Assembly: GCA_003952965.2 (NCBI GenBank)
Contig: CM025849.1
Location: 4,015,875-4,079,874, forward strand
Origin: Morella rubra
Lineage: Eukaryota > Streptophyta > Magnoliopsida > Fagales > Myricaceae
DNA: 64,000 nucleotides
Direction of reading: 5' to 3'
A program made the translations under genes and the position numbers. Below the pieces are notes generated by a model. That model was not told the DNA's origin and made no database searches. It saw only the letters and a program-made list of their open reading frames with translations. Shown piece by piece: positions 23,112-33,313 of this stretch. Positions within the stretch are counted from its first letter, which is position 1; each line of letters begins with the position of its first letter.

Positions 23112-23586
23112 TAACTTGCGAAGCATCGATTCCAACAAAAGCAGGGGTTGCTATAGAATGGTTTTCGGTGGCCCCTCCGAACTATATATAGCCAGGCCCG
23201 CCCGTCACATGGCCAGGTTTCTAAGAGTTCACGAGACGAGACAAGTATGCTGCCAAAATATATATACGAGACAAATTAAACAGCAGGGATGATCGATACT
23301 GCTGAACGTGAAGTGTTAATTCTCTTAGCTAGATGCGAACTACCAACCGAGCCCCAAGTTCTGGCTAATAATTTGGTGAATGCTATGTGAAATGAGGGAG
23401 TGAAAATACCCCAAGTTCTGGTGTGTTATCGGGGACTAGCTAGCCAGCTATAAACTCATGGACATTGAGCAATCATAGGCTCGTTTTCTTTCCGGTGCAT
23501 GCATGCCCCACCACCTCTTTGCCTTATCTTTTTTTTTTTTTTTTTTTTCTAAGCAACTTATCTAATCTTTGCCTTATCTTATTATT

Positions 23587-23787
23587 GGTGCGTTTATTTA
23601 CTAAAATTTTAAATCTTTTAAAATTTTAATACAATAAAATAAATTAAAATATAATCTCTCTATTAAATCATATTTTTTATTATAATAAATATAAAAAATT
23701 CATTTAAAATCTCTCTCTTTTTTACTTTTTTACTAATTTTAATATCTTAAAATTTTAATCTACTCAGAATTTTAACACTCAGACACA
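23587..23787. mobile_element. AT-rich MITE absent from the paralogous copy
   Basis: About 200 bp present here but missing between TTTGCC...TTAT and ATCAGCAACCC in the duplicate at 30785-30820. The left end GGTGCGTTTATTTACTAAAATTTT and the complement of the right end (GTGTCTGAGTGTTAAAATTC) are imperfect inverted repeats. No coding capacity. A short TTA/TAT-type duplication is possible but not certain. Confidence 0.5.
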
Positions 23788-24390
23788 ATTGTATTGTATC
23801 AGCAACCCTTGCTTAGACTTCTGAACAAAAACAAGCAACTTTTCTGTGCTCTAGGGCTTTAATTAGTCCGCGGCTGTTGCAACTACCCGACCGGTGATGC
23901 ACATGATATAATATAATATGATTAATCTCACTTCGGTGATTGACTTCTTCTTTACTCCACGACGCCAAATGACTCGTACAAGATACGTATTGTGTTCTCT
24001 GTACTTCACAGGATAACGCGGCAAAGCAATTAAAGAAACTTTTCTAATCGATCATTGTGCCATCCTTTTTTTTTTTCTTTTTTATTTTTTGTCAACCAGA
24101 TTCCATATGCTAATCAGCTATAGAAACTGAAAGACGTGGCTATTGGAACTTCACATATGTTACCCTATATTGAATAATGATTGAAAAGTTTGTGCGTTCT
24201 ATCTCCATCAAGAGTCGGGACGACCATGAAAATATACTCCTTTTCCAAGACGTGGGTAAAATAGAGGCCGATCTTCCCTTTCTTTTCTTCTTCCCTTCGG
24301 TGTGAATAGTGTCTGAAATCGGATAGCAGACCGGCATGGAAACTTGCAGAGAATTGGAATCTTTGTGGGGTCCTGTGCCTGATTTCTACT

Positions 24391-24510
24391 CTTTTTTTTT
24401 TTTCTTTTTTCTTTTTTCTTTTTTCTTTTTTTTTTTGCTGAATAATACCTCGTGATCTCATTAAAGAAAAGAAACAAACAGGAAACAAACGATTTATTGA
24501 AACAAAAAAA
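24391..24510 (-). mobile_element. LINE 3' tail fragment, inverted
   Basis: On the minus strand it reads ...TTTAATGAGATCACGAGG, TATTATTCAGC and then a long A/AAAAG run (about 24391-24437 on the plus strand as T-rich DNA). The TTATTCAGC-A(n) end is that of the LINE at 1-5258. It is absent from the duplicated copy at about 31385, so it is an independent, heavily 5'-truncated insertion. Confidence 0.5.
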
Positions 24511-24556
24511 GCCCTCATATCTCCTACTTTTGCCCATACTATAACGAGGAAACTCT

Positions 24557-25656
24557 CACTACAAAAAAATTGACTTTCAGTGACAAAATTTTTTGTCACT
24601 AAAAGTCAATATTTTGTCACTAAAAGTATTAGTGACGAAATATTTTCGTCACAAGCTCCGTCAGCGAATGAGTGTCACGAAATGTATTTCGTGACGAAAA
24701 CCCGAATTTCATCACTAAAAATTTTTAGTGACGGACATTTTCGTCACATATACTGATCGATCGGTAATTTTCACGATTGGTCGTTGAAAACGAAGTGATG
24801 GATCGATTGGAAGCGATCGATCGGTACGTATTGACGATCGATCGGTTACGTTCTGGTGATTAATCAACACATTTAAACGATCGCACAGTAAGAAATAGAC
24901 GATCGATCTTCAGCAACGACGATCGGACGCTTTATATAAGCGATCGATCACTAAAGTATCACGATCGATCGTTATGCCATGGACGATCGGTCATTTAATT
25001 CAGTGATGTAACATTGATTTATGAACCGATCGATCGTAGTATTGGACGATCGATTGGTTGAACAACAACCGATCGATCGCTGAATATGCCGATCGATCAG
25101 TGGTGAGAGAATGGTTTTTTTTTAAAAGAAAAACAATAATAATGGAAAATATTATATAACACGTACATTTTATAATAATAATACAATACTCACATTAATA
25201 AATATCAATAATAACATATAGTGATCCATAATTAAATCGAAAATAATATCGTAATAATACATAATTAAAAAGTTATTACAATATACATGCATCTACCTTT
25301 TTAAACCCCCAAACTGGCTGAATAGTCGCTTTGACATGTCGCTCATTTTCTTCTCCATTACAGAGGACATTTTCTTCTCCAGTTCCTTCGATATTTCTGC
25401 CCGTAAGCGCTCTTGCTCCTTTCACATGCGCTCTTGTTCCAGTTGTATGCGCTCCTCGTGCTCTATTCGCATGCGCTCTTGCTCCTTTTCATGCGCTCCT
25501 CCTGCTCCACCCGCTACTCCTCACGGTGGTCCCTAGCGTGGCCTGCATCTCAGCTTGCTTCTTCGCAAATTCTTGCAAGTCTTTTTCTCTAGCACTCCAT
25601 CGCCTCTATTTCATCCCTTGCCTTTGCTAGCTGGTGCTACACCGATCGATCGATCC
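24557..25656 (-). mobile_element. CACTA (En/Spm) element remnant with subterminal repeats
   Basis: The left end is the classical terminus CACTACAAAAAAATTGAC followed by TTTCAGTGACAAAATT and its inverted partner TTTTGTCACTAAAAGTC. From 24750 to 25115 there are at least ten copies of a CGATCGATCGGT-like subterminal motif on both strands, the type of site bound by TNPA-like proteins. A minus-strand coding fragment (25293-25545) lies to the right. The right terminus (TTTTTGTAGTG) is missing; at about 25657 the flanking duplicated DNA resumes. Comparison with the paralogous site near 31430 (GATGAAACTCCTCC) shows the empty site. The element is deleted and non-autonomous. Confidence 0.8.
25293..25545 (-). 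pseudogene. CACTA transposon protein C-terminal coiled-coil fragment
   Basis: Minus-strand reading frame rich in repeated EQERMR-type units (three to four copies of EQER[ML]), then AEISKELEKKM, SSVMEKKMSDM and a terminal FSQFGGLKR before a TAG (complement at 25293-25295). One internal TGA and a frameshift in the repeat make it non-functional. Such Glu/Arg coiled-coil tails end the second proteins of plant CACTA (Ptta/En/Spm) elements; assignment rests on this and on the adjacent CACTA terminus. Confidence 0.6.
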
Positions 25657-25860
25657 TCCACTTTTTGGAGTCCCCAAACTACTGGAAGCAATCGCCTTTG
25701 ATTTCTTTCTGTTGGAATAGTCTCCATCATGTCCTGGTCTTTACGATTCAGAAGAAGCAGAAGAAGAAGCAAGAGAAGAAAGGGTCGTGGGCAGCAGACA
25801 AAACTGCGCTGTACTAACAGAATCGGTATTAAAATGCCCATAGGATAAGGTGGGCATGCA

Positions 25861-26724
25861 TTCACAATTAGTGGCGGAACCAGGATTCAAGTTAAGGGGG
25901 GGTAAATTCTTAAAGTGAAATGACATATCAAAATTTTTTCCTACGTAATACAAAAAGTGTCTTAAAGTTAAAATATCGAAAATTAAGGACTAAAAGCATT
26001 AAAAATATTGAAATACACATATCATATTATTCACTGAGACTAAGAGGTGGCAATTGGATCCTACGGATCCGCATGCATAAAGTAGACTTGTATTTATATG
26101 TATTTACAAAGATAGAGAGACAAAACCTTAATCAACTTTCTATTTGTTTCCAGAAAATTTTTTTCTAGTTCCAGTTTATCTTTTTTTTTCGTTTTTCATT
26201 TTTTTTTTCTATTGCTATATAACATAGAAGAGCTTCTATCCTACTCTGCATAGGGGAATAGTTTGCTCCTTGGGAACCAATTGTAGCTTTCTCTAATGTC
26301 TTTTCCTCTTGTCATTAATTTACTTTTTGGTGGGCGTAGCTTACATTTTCAAATTCATGCGGGCTATGAGACATTGTACTTGGGGATTTGATGTTGTTTA
26401 TGATAGAGTCATAATGTACGCATTTTTCCTGTATAATGTTAGAAAATTCAACTCTGAAGAAAATCTACTGGTACAGAAGAACTTTAGATATGCATGCCTG
26501 CCGGCCTCTATAGTCACAAATGGAGATGTAAAAAAAGGGGCTGGGTTTAAGAAATTAGTTAGGCCCAAGGGGGGCGGGCCTGGCCCTCCTGAGGCAAATA
26601 CATGTGAAAAAAAAGGAAAAAAAAATCGATGTTACACTAGGTAACTTTAATTTGGCAGAACAAAGGGGGGGAGGGAGCGCCCCCCCCCCCCCCCCCCCCC
26701 GACCGATCCGCCACTGTCCACAAT
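25861..26724 (-). mobile_element. hAT element 2 with 8-bp target duplication
   Basis: The element spans 25869-26716 (848 bp). Left end TAGTGGCGGAACCAGG; right end GATCCGCCACTG. Flanking TTCACAAT (25861-25868) and TCCACAAT (26717-26724) are an 8-bp duplication with one change. Its left 170 bp is the inverted counterpart of the right end of hAT element 1 (shared AATTAAGGACTAAAAGC, and GAGACTAAGAGGTGGCAATTG), so the two are one family in opposite orientation. I find no transposase domain inside. Near the right end is a run of about 22 C residues (26680-26700), which is unusual and may be inflated. Confidence 0.8.
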
Positions 26725-27003
26725 TACACGGTCTTGTCAAATTTGCAGAAATTCATTTCGGCCGCTTGAACGACACCGCACCGAAGATGTGGTTAGTGGA
26801 ATGAGATATTGTTCTAAGCCAAGCCCGCCACAACGCGAGCTTTTAGAATCATAGTGGGGGTCCGCGGTCCCCATCCAAATAACCTAGTAGACAAGTTAGA
26901 AGAGTATTGTTGCGGGGACTGGGTTACGCCCACTCTAGTTCTCAACTGATCTCTATATAAGCACCTCAACTTTTGCAATTGTGTTTCAAAACTATGCCCA
27001 TCC
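26725..27003 (+). promoter_or_regulatory. Subtilase promoter and leader
   Basis: A TATA box, TATATAA, lies at 26954-26960, 44 bases before the start codon, so transcription should begin around 26985-26990 and the leader would be very short. An out-of-frame ATG at 26994 precedes the main ATG at 27004. The main start has a better context (CCATCCATGGCT, G at +4). The hAT element ending at 26716 sits about 240 bp upstream of the TATA box, so the region beyond the core promoter has been replaced by transposon DNA relative to the ancestral locus. Confidence 0.65.
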
Positions 27004-29304
27004 ATGGCTTCTCATATTGCCTTCTATGTGTGCCTTATCTTTTTCTCTGTACTTCATCTGGCCTCCACCCTGACAGATTCTGACAACTATATCATTCACA
27101 TGGACTTATCAGCAATGCCTAAAGCTTTTTCCGACCACCATAGCTGGTACTTGGCTACTCTTGCATCTGTGTTGGATAATTCTGAACTTAGTAGTACCAC
27201 TGCTACAAGTTCGTCCACTTCTAAACTTATCTACAGCTATACTCATGTTATGAAGGGTTTCGCTGCAAGCCTTTCTCCTTCTGAGCTTGAGGCCCTGAAA
27301 AGCTCTCCAGGTTATCTTTCTTCATTCCGGGACTTGCCCGTTAAAGCCGACACTACTCATTCCCCCCAATTTCTTGGGCTCAACTCAAATGCGGGCGCAT
27401 GGCCAATGTCAAATTATGGGCAGGATGTCATAATTGGGGTGATTGATACAGGAATTTGGCCAGAAAGCAAAAGCTTTAATGACGACGGCATGCCCGAAAT
27501 ACCATTGAGGTGGAAAGGAGAATGTGATGGTGGCGCGCAGTTCAACTCATCTTTGTGCAACAAGAAGCTCATTGGAGCTCGCTTCTTTAACAAAGGTCTA
27601 ATCGCCAAAAATCCTAATGTGACAAAAACCATAAGTAATTCCACGAGAGATACAGACGGACACGGGACCCACACTTCAAGCACAGCTACTGGGAACCATG
27701 TTGAAGGCGCATCCTTCTTCGGCTATGCCCCAGGAACAGCCAGAGGCACAGCTCCAAGGGCCAGGGTGGCCATGTACAAGGCTCTCTGGGACGAGGGTGG
27801 CATCGTATCCGATATTATTGCTGCCATTGATCAAGCATGTACCGACGGTGTAGATGTCATATCAATATCATTGGGCTTGGATGGGGTTCCCTTGTACGAA
27901 GACCCAATTGCCATAGCCACATTTGCAGCCATGGAGAAGGGTATTTTCGTCTCTACGTCATCCGGAAATCGAGGACCTTTCAATGCGACCCTACACAATG
28001 GCGTGCCATGGGTTCTAACCGTTGCTGCTGGTACCTTGGACCGTCACTTTGGCGGAATTGTTACTCTTGGCAATGGAGCTTCGGTCAAGGGCTCGTCGCT
28101 CTATCCGGGGAATTCATCTTCCAACCAAACCGCAATAGTTTTCATGGGTGCTTGTGACAATTTGAAGGAACTGATGAAAATTGGGAAAAAGATTGTGCTG
28201 TGCCAAGACAAGAATGGATCCTTGAGTGACCAACTGTATAATGTTAACCAAGCAAACGTGGCCGCCGGTGTCTTTATAACTAGCATCACTGACTTGGAGT
28301 TCTACATCCAAAGCCCGTTTCCAGCAATTGTTTTAAATCCAAAGAACGGAGAAACAGTCAAAGACTACATCAAGATTAACTCCCAGCCAGAAGCAAAGCT
28401 GGAGTTCCGAAAGACGACTCTTCGAACCAAACCGGCACCAAGTGTTACTACCTACAGTTCTAGAGGACCATCTCCGAGCTGTCCATTTGTCTTGAAGCCT
28501 GACATAATGGCTCCTGGTGCATTAGTCTTAGCTTCCTGGCCCCCAAATGTTCCAGTGGCCGTGGTGGACTCGCAGCCACTATTTAGCAACTTCAATCTGT
28601 TGTCTGGTACATCCATGTCGTGCCCACATGCAGCGGGGGTGGCCGCACTTATTAAGGCAGTGCACCCTGAATGGAGCCCCGCCGCCATCAGGTCAGCCAT
28701 GATGACCACTTCGGACATAATGGACAACACATACGGCCCCATCAAAGACATTGCCCGTGGTGACATACCGGCTAGTCCTTTAGCCATGGGCGCTGGGCAT
28801 ATCAATCCGAACAAGGCAATAAACCCCGGGCTAATATACGACGCTAAATCAGAAGAGTACGTAAATCTTCTCTGTGCACTAAATTTCTCCAGGGAGCAAA
28901 TTAGGACCATCACCCAATCGGCTTCGTACAACTGTTCCACCTCGTCCTTGGATCTTAACTACCCTTCATTTATTGCATTCTTCAATGCGAATGTCTCAAA
29001 TTTAGATTCGAAAACTACACAAGAATTCCATAGGACAGTTACCAACGTTGGACAGGGGAAGTCGACCTACGTTGCAAGCGTGACACCTATGAAAGGGGTT
29101 CAGGTCAGTGTGATGCCAGACAAATTAGTGTTCAAAGAGAAAAACGAGAATCAAGGTTTTAAACTGAGTATTGAAGGTCCACGACGGCTAACAGATCTCG
29201 TAGTTTTCGGTTTTCTCAGTTGGGTTGATACTGCAGGAAAACACGTGGTCAGAAGCCCGATAGTGGCTACAAGAATAAGTTCGGATCTATTGCCGCATAG
29301 CTAA
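27004..29304 (+). CDS. Subtilisin-like serine protease, SBT1 subfamily (SBT1.9-like)
   Basis: An intact, intronless 766-residue subtilase, normal length for plant SBT1. Residues 1-22 form a hydrophobic signal peptide, so the product is secreted to the apoplast. The inhibitor (I9) prodomain follows at about 28-115 (starting YIIHMDLSAMPKAF, a wording seen in SBT1.9-like proteins). The S8 catalytic domain shows all four key residues: Asp148 (GVIDTGIWPE), His220 (DTDGHGTHTSS), oxyanion Asn322 (SSGNRGP) and Ser537 (SGTSMSCPHAAG). A protease-associated insert lies at about 360-460, and a fibronectin III-like C-terminal domain at about 650-760 (HRTVTNVGQGKSTY). Several N-x-S/T glycosylation sites are present. 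Family role: processing or degradation of extracellular proteins and peptides. No frameshift or missing residue seen; it is the only clearly intact gene in the window. The exact orthologue is not certain. Confidence 0.96.
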   Translation: MASHIAFYVCLIFFSVLHLASTLTDSDNYIIHMDLSAMPKAFSDHHSWYLATLASVLDNSELSSTTATSSSTSKLIYSYTHVMKGFAASLSPSELEALKSSPGYLSSFRDLPVKADTTHSPQFLGLNSNAGAWPMSNYGQDVIIGVIDTGIWPESKSFNDDGMPEIPLRWKGECDGGAQFNSSLCNKKLIGARFFNKGLIAKNPNVTKTISNSTRDTDGHGTHTSSTATGNHVEGASFFGYAPGTARGTAPRARVAMYKALWDEGGIVSDIIAAIDQACTDGVDVISISLGLDGVPLYEDPIAIATFAAMEKGIFVSTSSGNRGPFNATLHNGVPWVLTVAAGTLDRHFGGIVTLGNGASVKGSSLYPGNSSSNQTAIVFMGACDNLKELMKIGKKIVLCQDKNGSLSDQLYNVNQANVAAGVFITSITDLEFYIQSPFPAIVLNPKNGETVKDYIKINSQPEAKLEFRKTTLRTKPAPSVTTYSSRGPSPSCPFVLKPDIMAPGALVLASWPPNVPVAVVDSQPLFSNFNLLSGTSMSCPHAAGVAALIKAVHPEWSPAAIRSAMMTTSDIMDNTYGPIKDIARGDIPASPLAMGAGHINPNKAINPGLIYDAKSEEYVNLLCALNFSREQIRTITQSASYNCSTSSLDLNYPSFIAFFNANVSNLDSKTTQEFHRTVTNVGQGKSTYVASVTPMKGVQVSVMPDKLVFKEKNENQGFKLSIEGPRRLTDLVVFGFLSWVDTAGKHVVRSPIVATRISSDLLPHS

Positions 29305-29339
29305 GTTGACTGCTCACCATCTGATCGCTCTCTCACCTA

Positions 29340-29345
29340 AATAAA
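29340..29345 (+). terminator. Polyadenylation signal of the subtilase
   Basis: AATAAA lies 35 bases after the TAA stop (29302-29304), the usual position for a plant near-upstream element. Confidence 0.55.
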
Positions 29346-30434
29346 AGCCATCCAAAGCCAAGCTAACCACTTGGTAAGGTGCAGCCAAAGAGAGAAGAAA
29401 ACCCGGTTGGTGATGACACTTGCAGCAATTGATGCAGCTAATTGGACAGCGGTTTGAGTGGTTGTTATGCAGTAGCTTGTTGTGTCGTACGTAAGCATAT
29501 CCATTAGAACAAGAAATTGAAGCCTTGAGTGTATAATGTTAGAATTATTGCATACCTAAATTATGTGGGACAAATGAAGTACTGTAGCTACATGCATATG
29601 TAATGAGAAAATGACCAAATTCCGTGACAGACAAAGAGTGCAGTAGGGATAACGAAAATAAGCTCATCTTCTTTGTTGCTTATGCCGACGGGTATATCTG
29701 GCAATATCAAGTTGTGTGGTTATAATTAATACTCTACTGGTGGAAAAAATATATTATAAGCTCATCTTCTTTGTTGCTTAACTATAGTATCACGTTTGGT
29801 AAATTTTCTAGGCCTTTTTAAAGGCGATATTAATATTAGGTTATTTAGTTGGTCTGAAGTACTCATGGAATTAATTCCACAATAATGTAGCAATTTCTCG
29901 TTCAATGTAAAGAAAGATCGACAAACAGCTTGCAAAAATGGAAAAAAGAAACAAATGTCAGTAAGAACCAAAATACATTAAGGTTGTGGAATAAAGAAAG
30001 AAAGAGCAACTTGGGACCAACTTGATTTTGCTAGTATTAGAGTTTAGTTTTTTTTTTTCTAAATAGTATTAGAGTTTAGTTATTGTCGGTTGGATTTGTT
30101 ATTTATTTTTTGAGTTTTTTTTTATGTGTTTGTGAGTCTTGTTTGATTTTCTGGATGTAACACTCGGCGATAAATGAGAACTTAGATATATCATTCTCTT
30201 TCTTAAAAAACCGAAAAGTGGGTGCCAGCATTAACAATTCCATACGAAACACACGGCCATCATGTGCTTACAAGGGGAAACAGATTCCACGCAGAAATTA
30301 TTGGAGTCATGATTGCGGATCTAAAGCCAAATTAAATAATTTTTATTTAGGATAGAGCAGCATGAAGATTAAGCTACATGCTGTGAGAATCCGAGGTAAT
30401 TGCGTACGTACTTGATCAATAGGGTCAACACGTA
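29346..30434. other. 3' flank of the subtilase, no gene seen
   Basis: AT-rich intergenic DNA. It has a duplicated AAGCTCATCTTCTTTGTTGCTTA phrase (about 29660 and 29758) and a duplicated AGTATTAGAGTTTAGTT (about 30033 and 30065). I find no coding region, RNA gene or complete mobile element. Confidence 0.5.
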
Positions 30435-31460
30435 GTACTTGTGAAGCATCGATTCCCACAAAACTGGGGTAGCTAAGATATGGCTTTCGGTGGCCCCTCC
30501 GAACTATAGCCAGGCCCGCCCGTCACATGGCCAGCCAGGCGTCTAAATGTTCACGAGACGAGAAAAGTATGCTGCCAAAATATATATATACGTGACAAAT
30601 TAAGCAGCAGTGATAATAGTTCTGCTGGACGTACAGTGTCAATTCTATTAGCTAGATGCGAAGTACCAACCGTGCCCCAAGTTCTGGTGTGTTTTCGGGG
30701 ACTAGCTTAGCCAGTGCACTCATGGACATTGGGCATATCATAGGCTCGTTTTCTTGCCCGTGCATGCATGCCCCCACCACCTCTTTGCCTCATCTCATTA
30801 CAAGTTGTGGAGAATCAGCAACCCAGCTTGCTTAGACTTCTGAACAAAAACAAAAACGAGCAACTTTTCTGTGCTCTAGGGCGTTTAGTCCACGGCTGTT
30901 TCAACTACCCGGTGATGCGCATGATATATATGAATCCCACTTCTGTGATTCCCTTGATCTATACTCAACGACGCCAAATTGTTCGTACAAGATCCGTATT
31001 GTGTTCTGTTCTCTGCACTTCACAGAATAACGCGGAAAAGAAAAGAAATTTTCCTAATCGATTCATTGTGCCATCTTTTTTTTTTTTCTGTCAACGAGAT
31101 TCCATATTCTGATCAGCTGGAAACTGAAAGACGTGGCTATTGGAACTTTCACATATGTTACGCAATAATGAATAATGATTCAAATGTTTGTGCGTTCCAT
31201 CTCCATCATGGACCATGAAAATATAGTACTCCTTTTCCAAGACGTGGGTAAAATGGAGGATCTTTCCTTTCTTGTCATCTTCCATTTCGGTGTGAACAGT
31301 GTCTGAAATCGTATAGCAGGCCGGCATGGAAACTTGCAGTCTTACAGAGAATTGGAAAATTTGTGGGGTCCTCCTCTTTAATTCTACTCATATCTCTTTC
31401 TTTTGCTCACACCCTATAACGATGAAACTCCTCCGCTTTTAGGAGTCCCCAAACTACTAT
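30435..31460 (+). repeat. Segmental duplication copy B (downstream of the subtilase)
   Basis: Paralogous to 23112-25680 but without the MITE, LINE tail and CACTA insertions found there. It thus preserves the uninterrupted arrangement, including the empty CACTA site (GATGAAACTCCTCCGCTTTTAGGAGTCCCC, about 31420-31450). Most of this block (from 30502) is also the outer part of the left arm of the large inverted duplication, so it recurs inverted at 39806-40764. No gene body follows it, though copy A lies upstream of a subtilase. Confidence 0.75.
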
Positions 31461-32790
31461 ACAAAAACATACATTCCTTTGGAGGTCCAGTAATACTATT
31501 TTTAAGCTGGAGGGTATTTTTGAATGGGCATTACTGAAAAGATAACAAAAATTCAATCCACGTTTGTGACTTTTCCAATCTTTTGTGGTCCTGGGATGCT
31601 TTTTTTTTTAATTTTAATTTGATATATTTTTGTTTCCTAAGCTCCCTGCAAGCCAGCATCAACATTATTCATTCTACTTGCTGGGTGACGTCTTATACAC
31701 TCTAAAAAGAGAAACTGGTTAGCAGCCAAAAGAGCATTGTGTGGCGACAATGCCCCAACTCTCGCCGCCCAGGCTTTGTAGTGGGCTAAGGGTGCGCCCA
31801 CTTGATCCTAGCACGCCTCCAGCGATTGCTTTCTTCAAAAGTTAGGCCACCTCACATTTGGCATTGGCAACCTACAAACCTAGCTTTGGCTCTTGGGAAG
31901 CCCTCTAAAATTCACCAAGTGCAAATTTCATCCCATATACTCTTCTCCAATTCCCTTGAACTTGGAGGCATTTTCTTACTAAGCTCGAATGTAATTTTCG
32001 CCTATCTGGTTACCTTGCCTTAAAAACAATAACGAAACACAGAGCTACGTACAGACCTATTCCTCTACCTCTTGTGCGGGTAAATTGATAACTGATCCCA
32101 AACTGAGCTTCTTTTTTTCATTTTACGTTGAGCCCAGTTGGGTAGGTTCTGTATAATTTGAGGGGCCTAGACTAAAGAAATTGTTGGGTTCTCTCCTTTT
32201 TGTTCTAGGCGAATTTGTTTGGGTTCCCGTATGGGCCTCTATTACTTCTCAGAATATGTGGGGACTGGGCGATAGAGATGGAATCCAACGGACCATTTTC
32301 GTCGATGAACCCGTGGGGAGGGAACAAAAGTTACCAGTTGCGTTTCTTTTCGTGGCCTAAAGTCCTACAGGTCAGTCTTTGGGAGCCAGGCCCAGGGCCG
32401 GGGATAGGACAAAAGGCGAAATAGAAGAGCTGAGAACAGTGAGCTGAAAGGCTGCCTACTGGGTTCGCTCCATTGTTGGGCCAAAGCCTGCGTCCATAAA
32501 TAAGTTTGAAGCTGGGAAAGTTTAGATAAGTTGCGAATGAATAATGATCAAGAAGACATAAATAAGCAAAATTCTACAGAAAGGGCAAAGAAAAACGAAG
32601 CATACAAGCGCAGCTACATAGATCTAAGACGACACAAATTTTGTGACTACGCCTCGTTCGCATAAAGTTCAAAAAAGCAAAAAAAAAAAACACTCTGCAC
32701 ACAGATACACAACAAGTAACATTATCTGAGGATGTTGTGTACTTTTAGGAGATTGAAGACTGCACTGAGTAAATAAAATGTTTAAAGAAA
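31461..32790. other. Unassigned DNA inside the left arm
   Basis: I find no domain or convincing coding frame. Short frames at 31802-32023 and 32215-32424 begin without context, have no recognisable motifs and occur identically in the other arm, so identity there says nothing about coding. A poly-A (32681-32691) and a short T-run precede the MITE region. Confidence 0.4.
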
Positions 32791-32917
32791 AAAAAAATAC
32801 ACTTTACACCTTCTAACAATCACATATTTTCTAACTTGTATATGAAATTACCAAATTTCAGACATTGCTCATCAAAACTACCTATAGTTTTATACTATGT
32901 ACCCTAAATTAAAATTT

Positions 32918-33313
32918 GGGATAAATACATTTTACATTTTCTAAAAATGTGAATCTTGACACTTTGCATCATAATCTATTATCTGTGTCACACCGCACCA
33001 TCAACTATTAATTTCAAACACTTTACACATTCCATTAAAAATTTTCAGCAATTTAAATGAAAAAATAAAAAATAAATTGGTATGTGAAATGATAATATTT
33101 TGCCTATAATTTTTTTTGACTATCTAAGGGTAGAATTGTAATTTTAGTTTCCAAGAAATCAATTTCTCTTCAAAATTGATAGAAAATTTTAATGTAGGTA
33201 TAAAATGTTTAAAATCAATAGTTTGTTAGTGCAATATAACAAATATAAGAGACTAAAGAGCTTAGTGTCAAGAGCCTTATTGTAGTCGAAGTGTACAAAA
33301 ATGTACTTATCCC
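32918..33313. mobile_element. MULE-like MITE (left arm copy)
   Basis: Termini GGGATAAATACATTTTAC and, on the complement of the right end, GGGATAAGTACATTTTTG are inverted repeats. They resemble the right terminus of the palindromic MITE at 15196-15566 (GGGATAATTACACTTTAC), so both belong to a broad family. A-T rich flanks (TTAAAATTT and TCAAATTTT) could be a degenerate 9-bp duplication. No coding capacity. Confidence 0.6.

Larger units (their letters stand above)
23112..25680 (+). repeat. Segmental duplication copy A (upstream of the subtilase), interrupted
   Basis: Shares long blocks, in the same order and orientation, with 30435-31460. Examples: GAAGCATCGATTCC, CGGTGGCCCCTCCGAACTAT, CCAGGCCCGCCCGTCACATG, AAGTATGCTGCCAAAATATA, the CTTTTCTGTGCTCTAGGGC region, and GACGTGGGTAAAAT with GAAACTTGCAGAG. 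Relative to copy B it has gained three insertions: a small MITE (23587-23787), a LINE tail (about 24391-24510) and a CACTA remnant (24557-25656). After these the homology resumes only briefly (TTTTTGGAGTCCCCAAACTACT, about 25660-25680). No coding sequence is shared, so it probably represents promoter-side or intergenic DNA duplicated with the subtilase locus. Confidence 0.75.

Noticed and set aside
24165-24599. 144-residue minus-strand frame rich in Lys
   Set aside because: It translates the T-rich LINE tail and duplicated non-coding DNA; the Lys run comes from the poly-A/AAAAG tract.
25331-25630. Plus-strand 99-residue Cys/Ala/Pro-rich frame
   Set aside because: It is the antisense of the CACTA coiled-coil repeat (EQERMR units) and has no independent support.
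27414-28940. Several 60-160 residue frames opposite or out of phase with the subtilase
   Set aside because: They are shadows of the real subtilase coding sequence.
32215-32424. 69-residue frame conserved between 32215-32424 (+) and 38841-39050 (-)
   Set aside because: Conservation is a by-product of the inverted duplication; no motif or coding signal is seen.
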